Assembly (NCBI GenBank): GCA_021767625.1
Contig: JAASTB010000059.1
Location: 1 to 9,624 of the forward strand
DNA from: Wenzhouxiangella sp.
GTDB lineage: Bacteria; Pseudomonadota; Gammaproteobacteria; Xanthomonadales; Wenzhouxiangellaceae
Direction of reading: 5' to 3'
DNA length: 9,624 nucleotides
In this document: one piece after another, positions 5,870 to 9,624 of the stretch
How the letters are laid out: every line of letters starts with the position of its first letter
Numbering within the stretch: position 1 is the stretch's first letter
Position numbers and translations under genes: made by a program
Notes under the pieces: model-generated
What the model was told of the DNA's origin: nothing
Databases searched by the model: none
Seen by the model: only the letters and a program-made list of their open reading frames with translations

Positions 5870-6418
5870 TTACCAGCCGCCGGTGCCCGGCTCGCCCTTG
5901 AAAGGCCCCACGATCTCGTCCGTGATCCAGCCGCCGTAGAAGCCCCCGGCCTGGGCCTTGACCCGTTCCCCGTCCACCAGGCAGGCGACGCGGCCGGGGT
6001 AGAAGGCCAGGTGGTCCTTGATCTTGATGAATTCCCCGAAGGGTTCGCGGTAACGCCAGGCCGCGTGCTCGGCGCAGGTGTCGTCCACGCACACGCTGAA
6101 GTAGTCCGCCTGGCCCTTCCACTCGCAGAAGGTGTGGCCGCTCGCGGGGCGCAGGTACTCCATGCGCACGTCGTTCGGCGGCAGGTAGAAGGTGGGCGGG
6201 CTGGCGGTCTCCAGCACGCGCCGGGCCGCGCGGGTCTCGGCGATGAGGGTGGCACCGAGGTAGACCTGCACGAGACGGGTGTCGTCCACGATCGCCGGCG
6301 GGCGCGGGTAGTCCCAGACGGATTCCTGGCCCGGGCCGGGCTCGACGGCGAAGGGCGAGCGTGCCTGCCCGCGGTGCTGCCAGAGGCCCCGGGCGCGTTC
6401 GAGGGTTTTCTTGTCCAT
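5870..6418 (-). CDS. DUF427 domain protein
   Basis: A 182-residue protein with the DUF427 (PF04248) pattern. Residues about 48-145 contain VYLGATLIAETRAARRVLE (52-70), then SPPTFYLPPNDV (73-84), and the hallmark TFCEWKGQADYFSV (96-109). FYPGRVACLVDGERV (139-153) and FYGGWIT (160-166) complete the C-terminal part. Family members are small, soluble, cytoplasmic beta-rich proteins with no established enzymatic role. Signal and membrane segments are absent. The start at 6418 is chosen because the domain and a sensible N-terminus begin here. The frame stays open upstream to an ATG at 7030, but that stretch overlaps the lipoprotein gene on the other strand and its composition marks it as a shadow. 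No clear Shine-Dalgarno precedes the start. It is the first gene of a minus-strand pair with the secreted hydrolase, and diverges from the LEA-type lipoprotein gene 108 bp away. Confidence 0.88.
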   Translation of the reverse strand: MDKKTLERARGLWQHRGQARSPFAVEPGPGQESVWDYPRPPAIVDDTRLVQVYLGATLIAETRAARRVLETASPPTFYLPPNDVRMEYLRPASGHTFCEWKGQADYFSVCVDDTCAEHAAWRYREPFGEFIKIKDHLAFYPGRVACLVDGERVKAQAGGFYGGWITDEIVGPFKGEPGTGGW

Positions 6419-6511
6419 GTATGTTGAGAATAGCGGAGCGCGCGTAAGTTCAGGCGGGCGTGACCCGGCCCGCACGACGCCTCCCGTGGGCTGGGTTAGA
6501 CTGCCGGTATC

Positions 6512-6517
6512 AGGAGG
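6512..6517 (+). promoter_or_regulatory. Strong ribosome binding site of the LEA-type lipoprotein
   Basis: AGGAGG is the full anti-16S core and ends nine bases before the ATG at 6527. It is the strongest Shine-Dalgarno in the window and fixes this start. Confidence 0.75.
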
Positions 6518-6526
6518 TAGACGCCC

Positions 6527-7006
6527 ATGACGCGAATCGTCCCGTTGTCCCGCTGGCTTGTTCTGTTGTCGGCCGTCTTGCTGTTGAATGCCTGCGCTTA
6601 CCTGCCCACCAACGTGCGGGAGCCGCGCGTGCATCTCGTCGGCCTGCAGCTGCAGAGCGCCGAGCTCTTCGAGCAGCGCTACCGCCTCAAGTTGCGCATC
6701 CAGAACCCCAACGACTTCGCGCTCAATATCCGCGGCCTGGATTTCCGGGTGGACCTCAACGGCCAGCAGTTCGCCGAGGGGGTCTCCAACCAGGGGGTGG
6801 AAGTGCCGGGCTACGGTGAGGCGGTGATGGAGGTGGACGTCTCCTCCAGCCTCTGGTCGCTCGCCCGCCAGCTGCGCGACATGGGTGAACGCGAGCCGAA
6901 GCCCATCGACTACCGCCTGCACGGTCGCCTGGCCCTGGAGGGTCGGGCCGCGACCATCGGGTTCGAGTCGAGCGGGGAGATCGGGTTCGTCGAGCCAGGG
7001 CGGTGA
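6527..7006 (+). CDS. LEA14/WHy-domain lipoprotein
   Basis: A 159-residue lipoprotein. The signal peptide ends in the lipobox LNAC, so the mature protein would start at lipidated Cys23; the following Ala-Tyr is not an inner-membrane retention signal, so outer-membrane sorting is likely. Residues about 32-155 match the LEA type 2 / water-stress-hypersensitivity (WHy) pattern: a beta-sandwich with RLKLRIQNPNDFALNIRGLD (53-72), where NPN (60-62) is the family signature, and a PGYGEA turn (94-99). Bacterial members are about this size, and a role in desiccation or stress protection has been proposed for the family; nothing here proves it. It is a single gene with its own strong ribosome binding site, diverging from the DUF427 gene. 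A second composite repeat region follows it. Confidence 0.9.
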   Translation: MTRIVPLSRWLVLLSAVLLLNACAYLPTNVREPRVHLVGLQLQSAELFEQRYRLKLRIQNPNDFALNIRGLDFRVDLNGQQFAEGVSNQGVEVPGYGEAVMEVDVSSSLWSLARQLRDMGEREPKPIDYRLHGRLALEGRAATIGFESSGEIGFVEPGR

Positions 7007-7063
7007 GTGGAGGGTGTAGAAGCTGCGCAAATGGCGACGGGTATAGGTACGACGATCCTGATC

Positions 7064-7318
7064 GCATCGCGCCTCGCAGCGCTCCTACGAGAAGACATCG
7101 TAGCCTGGATACGACAGAGTGGAATCAGGGGCCCTGAGAAAGCGTTGAAGGTACCCAAAATGGGTACGATCGTACCCGATTTGGGTATGGTGGCCAGGTT
7201 GATCCCGGATTCCGCTTCGCTTCATCCGGGCTACAGTTTCTAGTGTAGGAGCGGTGCGAGCCGCGATGCCTTCGGTTGTCTTAGCCCGCTGGTTTATCGC
7301 GACTCTCGTCGCTCCTAC
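7064..7318. repeat. Composite of nested inverted REP-like repeats, copy 2
   Basis: This fills most of the spacer at 7007-7354. The order is: outer repeat (7064-7088, ATCGCGCCTCGCAGCGCTCC plus TAC), inner repeat (7099-7131, CGTAGCCTGGAT...GGAATCAGGGG), a 72-bp core (7132-7203), inner repeat inverted (7204-7234), and outer repeat inverted (7245-7267). A further outer copy (7296-7318) faces the one at 7245 and forms an inverted pair with it. The architecture matches copy 1 at 851-1046, but the cores are unrelated and the 17-bp module is absent. Both inner and outer arms resemble gammaproteobacterial REP/REPIN palindromes. An ORF can be read across this area but simply follows the repeats. Confidence 0.75.
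7151..7188. promoter_or_regulatory. Double palindrome with four GGGTA half-sites
   Basis: TACCC-AAAAT-GGGTA (7152-7166) and TACCC-GATTT-GGGTA (7173-7187) are each inverted repeats. They are joined by CGATCG, and the whole 38-bp stretch is a near-perfect palindrome. The centres are 21 bp apart, two turns of DNA, so two dimeric proteins would bind on the same face. It could be an operator, or a structural element of the composite repeat in whose core it lies. The nearest downstream gene start is about 170-200 bp away. Symmetry is seen; binding is inferred. Confidence 0.5.
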
Positions 7319-7354
7319 GGTCGCTTGGGGTTGGTTTTGCGCGAAAGGAAAAGC

Positions 7355-7429
7355 ATGAAATACCTCCTTGCTTCAGATCCTAATAAAGCGTGGAACGAAA
7401 TCGTTAGATGCTCAGCTAGCAGTCATTGA
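7355..7429 (+). CDS. Short ORF with good ribosome binding site (possible broken 5' end)
   Basis: ATG at 7355 is preceded by AAAGGA (7344-7349) with normal spacing and opens a 24-codon frame (MKYLLASDPNKAWNEIV..., stop TGA at 7427). The downstream 99-residue frame is shifted by +1 relative to it and overlaps it from 7368. Either this is a leader peptide, or it is the true N-terminus of the next protein separated by an indel near 7400-7425. Confidence 0.3.
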   Translation: MKYLLASDPNKAWNEIVRCSASSH

Positions 7430-7667
7430 CCAGCGTTATATGCCAGTCGTGCGGGGCTTCCGCAATCTAGACTGGCAAAATCCAATGCATGTGCAGGAGG
7501 CAGGACTAAAGCTCGTGAAACTGTTCCAGGATGCCGGAATGACCATAACTATCGATGAGGCGCAAAAGATCATAAGGGAAGTGGGAAGGAACCCAAACAA
7601 AGCACGTGAGAATCTTGAGAATGTTTCTGAGGCATTCCAAGACTTTGCGTTGGCGATGGGCGAGTAA
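7368..7667 (+). CDS. Unrecognised small soluble protein, start uncertain
   Basis: The frame opens with TTG at 7368 and would encode 99 residues; no Shine-Dalgarno precedes that codon. An ATG at 7440 would give 75 residues beginning MPVVRGFRNLDWQNP, also without a ribosome binding site. The best initiation signal nearby belongs to the ATG at 7355 in another frame, so the gene may be frameshifted at its 5' end. The protein looks real rather than a shadow: it is mixed charged and helical, with LKLVKLFQDAGMTITIDEAQ and NKARENLENVSEAFQDFALA suggesting a compact alpha-helical fold. No signal peptide or membrane helix is apparent, and no family is recognised. It ends 5 bp before the ExbD-like lipoprotein gene, so the two are probably co-transcribed. 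The region appears more AT-rich than the genes before 7007. Confidence 0.55.
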   Translation: MLQILIKRGTKSLDAQLAVIDQRYMPVVRGFRNLDWQNPMHVQEAGLKLVKLFQDAGMTITIDEAQKIIREVGRNPNKARENLENVSEAFQDFALAMGE

Positions 7668-7672
7668 TCGTA

Positions 7673-8308
7673 ATGAGAATATTGATTGCTGTTTTTGTGC
7701 TCTTCCTTGGACTTTTTGTTTTGTCCGGATGTTCTCTTGATTCGGCTGCGTATAAAAAGGAAGCAGAAGCTTTCTGTGGTGTATACGACCCAGATTCCTG
7801 GAGTGACTTCCCGAAGGATGCCACGATCGACGACTTCAATGTCGAACTCTCAAATCGAATTCATGCTGCCATAAGTACAGACGAATTCAGGGCCATATTC
7901 GAAGGTATCAGTGAGCGGTATATACCAGATACGGACGCGTATATCCGAGCTGAAATCAGCGCGCTGATTGGGGATGAATGGGACTGTCCGCATTTCAAGG
8001 GTATTTATGCAGTGCAAGGTATCACCGGTTCTCCCGATAGGCTGACGCGCGGGGCTGGTGGTGAAGTTCCTCCGTCTAGCGAGGTGATGATTCGGATCGA
8101 TGGTACTGGGGAGGTCTCGATAAACGGGATTGCTCTCTACACCCAAGACTCCGCAAGTATTGCGGATTTGCTTGATGCTCAAATGAAAACCGGGGCAGAA
8201 AGTGTTTTGATTACTGTCCCAGAGGGCATAGCTGATTCCAAAATTCGACCAGTCCTCGATGCAGCTGCATCGCTAGGAATCCGCAAGATTTCGATGATCC
8301 AGGAGTAG
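7673..8308 (+). CDS. Lipoprotein with C-terminal ExbD/TolR-like domain
   Basis: A 211-residue lipoprotein. The signal peptide (hydrophobic run 3-17) ends in the lipobox LSGC, making Cys20 the lipidation site; Ser21-Leu22 follow, so there is no inner-membrane retention Asp. Residues about 28-110 form an acidic region with Cys35 and Cys105, which might pair, and a conserved-looking GDEWDCPHF (100-108). Residues about 137-211 read like the periplasmic domain of ExbD/TolR: VMIRIDGTGEVSINGIAL (138-155), then SVLITVPEGIADSKIRPVLD (177-196) and AAASLGIRKISMIQE (197-211). ExbD and TolR carry that domain on an N-terminal membrane helix that contributes to the proton channel. Here a lipid anchor replaces the helix, so this cannot be a standard motor subunit; binding peptidoglycan or a partner is more likely. 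The start follows the previous gene by 5 bp. The domain assignment is by pattern recognition only. Confidence 0.8.
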   Translation: MRILIAVFVLFLGLFVLSGCSLDSAAYKKEAEAFCGVYDPDSWSDFPKDATIDDFNVELSNRIHAAISTDEFRAIFEGISERYIPDTDAYIRAEISALIGDEWDCPHFKGIYAVQGITGSPDRLTRGAGGEVPPSSEVMIRIDGTGEVSINGIALYTQDSASIADLLDAQMKTGAESVLITVPEGIADSKIRPVLDAAASLGIRKISMIQE

Positions 8309-8351
8309 ACCACTGTCGTTTGTCGGATGGAATTTGGCGGGCTGACGAGAT

Positions 8352-8666
8352 GTGGACCGAATTGAGATGGTCACTTGGTTTGTGAAGAACGGCCTTGTTT
8401 ACGGGTTAGCTTCTGTATGTTTCATCTATTTGGTATGGGGGCTCACTCGGGGAGAATTCTCTTTCCCTTCATTCATGCGGCCTGAGGCCAACGTCGTTGA
8501 CTCTCCCGCTGGAATGGCAGCGATGGCCGCCTCGCTGCTTTGTGGGTCCCTTCTGTTGGTTCTCCTGCCATTCCAGGGGCAGCGAGGACCACGATTTGAG
8601 CGGTTTCTGACGGTGTTGGGGATTGGAGCCTTCGTCCTGTTTACCTTGGGTTTCTTCCTTCGGTAG
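8352..8666 (+). CDS. Small membrane protein with three predicted helices
   Basis: 104 residues from a GTG at 8352, or 99 from the in-frame ATG at 8367; neither has a convincing Shine-Dalgarno. Hydrophobic segments lie at about 12-30, 53-73 and 84-103, joined by short loops, with basic residues (Arg79, Arg81, Arg84) just before the third helix. The last helix ends only one residue (Arg104) before the stop. I recognise no family and no enzymatic motif. It follows the ExbD-like lipoprotein gene by 43 bp on the same strand and may share its transcript. An inner-membrane partner for that lipoprotein is conceivable, but nothing in the sequence shows it. Confidence 0.65.
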   Translation: MDRIEMVTWFVKNGLVYGLASVCFIYLVWGLTRGEFSFPSFMRPEANVVDSPAGMAAMAASLLCGSLLLVLLPFQGQRGPRFERFLTVLGIGAFVLFTLGFFLR

Positions 8667-8782
8667 TCCGGCAAGGCGGCTTCCCACGCGCCTGTCGTGA
8701 AAGCGGGAGCGAACTGGCGCGATTATTGAAATGCGCCACTTCGAGGTCTAAGCTTGAGCTAAACCAAAGCCGCGATCTCTCT

Positions 8783-9304
8783 ATGCCACGTACTGTTCCA
8801 GAATCCGAGTTCGATGCCATTTGCGCCGCGGTATCCGTCTTTCCCAAAGGCGCATCGGTGGACGATGTCTCCGGGAGGTTGAGCTTCGATGTGCCGCGTC
8901 GCACCTTGCAGCGTCGCCTGGCGTCACTGGTCGAGGAGGGGCGTCTGTTCAGTCAGGGGGCGGGCCGTGGTTGCCGGTATTTCACCCCGGAGCATATGCG
9001 GCATAAGGGGGCAGTGAACCGCGAGGATGCGCTGGCGGTGCTCAGGCGCCTCAAGCCCGAGCTGGCGAGGCAATACGGGGTCACCCGGCTGGCGCTGTTC
9101 GGCTCCACCGTGCGCAACGCGTCGCAGCCGGGTAGCGACGTGGACGTGGTGGTGGAGTTCGACGGGCCGGCCACGTCTCGGCGCTTTTTCGGCGTGCAGT
9201 TCCGGTTGGAGGACGAGTTTGGGCGCCCGGTGGACCTGGTTTCCGAAAAGGCGCTGCGGGACGAACTGAGGCCCTATATCGAACGGGAAGCCGTCGATGC
9301 CTGA
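8783..9304 (+). CDS. mntA: MntA-type nucleotidyltransferase antitoxin with N-terminal winged-helix region
   Basis: 173 residues from ATG 8783. The C-terminal part (about 95-173) is a minimal nucleotidyltransferase (MNT) domain with an intact GSX10DXD motif: Gly107-Ser108, ten residues, Asp119-Val-Asp121, plus a later acidic Asp151 in GRPVDLVS. Antitoxins of this class transfer AMP to a tyrosine in the partner HEPN RNase and silence it. The N-terminal part (about 8-68) looks like a winged helix: a helix at 8-19, SVDDVSGRL (25-33), a recognition-helix-like VPRRTLQRRLASLVEEGRLF (37-56), and a wing ending at CRYF. This suggests the antitoxin also binds DNA and autoregulates. A TTG at 8726 would add 19 residues; ATG is preferred although neither start has a strong Shine-Dalgarno. 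The stop overlaps the toxin start by 8 bp (9297-9304), implying coupled translation. Confidence 0.88.
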   Translation: MPRTVPESEFDAICAAVSVFPKGASVDDVSGRLSFDVPRRTLQRRLASLVEEGRLFSQGAGRGCRYFTPEHMRHKGAVNREDALAVLRRLKPELARQYGVTRLALFGSTVRNASQPGSDVDVVVEFDGPATSRRFFGVQFRLEDEFGRPVDLVSEKALRDELRPYIEREAVDA

Positions 9305-9624
9305 GCGCGAGTGGCGGTTCTACATCGATGACATGATCCGCTTTGCGGAGAACGTGCTGGCTTACACCAAGGGCCTGGATCAGGCAGGATTCGTGGGCAC
9401 GCCGCTCAATTACGACGCCACCCTGCGAAATCTTGAGCTGATCGGCGAGGCGGCGACGCAGGTGCCCGAGGACGCACGCCAGGCGCATGCCGCCATTCCC
9501 TGGCGCATGATCATCGCCACACGCAATCGACTGATCCATGCCTATCTCGGCATCGACGACGACACGATCTGGAGCATCATCCGCGACGACGTGCCCGAGC
9601 TTCTGGTGGAGCTGAAACGGATCG
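9297..9624 (+). CDS. hepT: HepT-type HEPN RNase toxin, 3' end outside window
   Basis: 109 codons are visible with no stop, so the gene is cut by the window edge; complete HepT/DUF86 proteins are usually a little longer than this. The HEPN catalytic motif R-X4-H-X-Y is present: Arg76, His81, Tyr83 in RNRLIHAY. NLELIGEAATQVPED (45-59) and IPWRMIIATRN (67-77) are typical of the family. HEPN toxins of this type dimerise and cleave RNA; Tyr83 is the residue that the cognate MNT enzyme would AMPylate. The ATG at 9297 overlaps the end of the antitoxin gene. Antitoxin-first order with overlap supports a functional pair, and no disabling mutation is seen in the visible part. Confidence 0.9.
   Translation, partial: MPEREWRFYIDDMIRFAENVLAYTKGLDQAGFVGTPLNYDATLRNLELIGEAATQVPEDARQAHAAIPWRMIIATRNRLIHAYLGIDDDTIWSIIRDDVPELLVELKRI

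Noticed and set aside
5860..6255. N-terminal extension of the hydrolase to an ATG at 6255
   Set aside because: The extension is Arg/Pro/Ala/Ser-rich shadow of the DUF427 gene and would bury the signal peptide.
6419..7030. Upstream extension of the DUF427 frame to an ATG at 7030
   Set aside because: It lies wholly antisense to the LEA-type lipoprotein gene and its divergent spacer. DUF427 begins naturally at 6418.
7007..7243. 78-codon plus-strand frame after the LEA-type gene
   Set aside because: Composed almost entirely of REP-like repeat arms.
9081..9539. 152-codon minus-strand frame over the toxin-antitoxin pair
   Set aside because: Antisense to two well-supported overlapping genes with intact catalytic motifs; no domain content of its own.

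Overview
The window looks like chromosomal DNA of a high-GC gammaproteobacterium. The grounds are an outer-membrane TonB-dependent receptor, lipoproteins with clear lipoboxes, strong G/C bias at third codon positions in most genes, and two families of extragenic palindromic repeats common in Pseudomonas/Xanthomonas/Chromatiales-type genomes. I cannot fix the genus. No rRNA, tRNA, CRISPR array, transposase or integrase was recognised.

Layout. 1-259: a cold-shock protein gene on the minus strand with two hairpins at its 3' end. 260-1146: no convincing gene. This stretch holds the csp leader, a four-unit repeat array (432-790), and a composite of nested palindromic repeats (851-1046). A 17-bp module is repeated seven times here, lying in the loops of two different palindrome families. 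1147-3234 (-): a TonB-dependent receptor close to the YncD/PqqU type. A perfect 12-bp inverted repeat (3307-3341) lies between it and the divergent CNNM/CBS membrane protein gene at 3424-4476 (+).

4480-6418 is a minus-strand run: a DUF427 protein, then a secreted serine alpha/beta hydrolase 10 bp downstream, then a small secreted protein of unknown function. 6527-7006 (+) encodes an LEA14/WHy-type lipoprotein and diverges from the DUF427 gene. 7007-7354 is a second composite of palindromic repeats, with a striking double palindrome in its core.

7355-8666 (+) looks AT-richer than its surroundings and accessory in character. It holds an unrecognised small protein whose 5' end may be frameshifted, a lipoprotein with a C-terminal ExbD/TolR-like domain and no membrane helix, and a three-helix membrane protein. 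8783-9624 (+) is a type VII-style MntA/HepT toxin-antitoxin pair. Its nucleotidyltransferase antitoxin carries an N-terminal winged-helix-like region and overlaps a HEPN toxin gene by 8 bp; the toxin gene runs off the end of the window.

Only a few functional links are visible: the antitoxin-toxin overlap, the close DUF427-hydrolase pair, and the 5-bp gap between the unknown ORF and the ExbD-like lipoprotein gene. The rest reads as independent genes separated by repeat-rich spacers.
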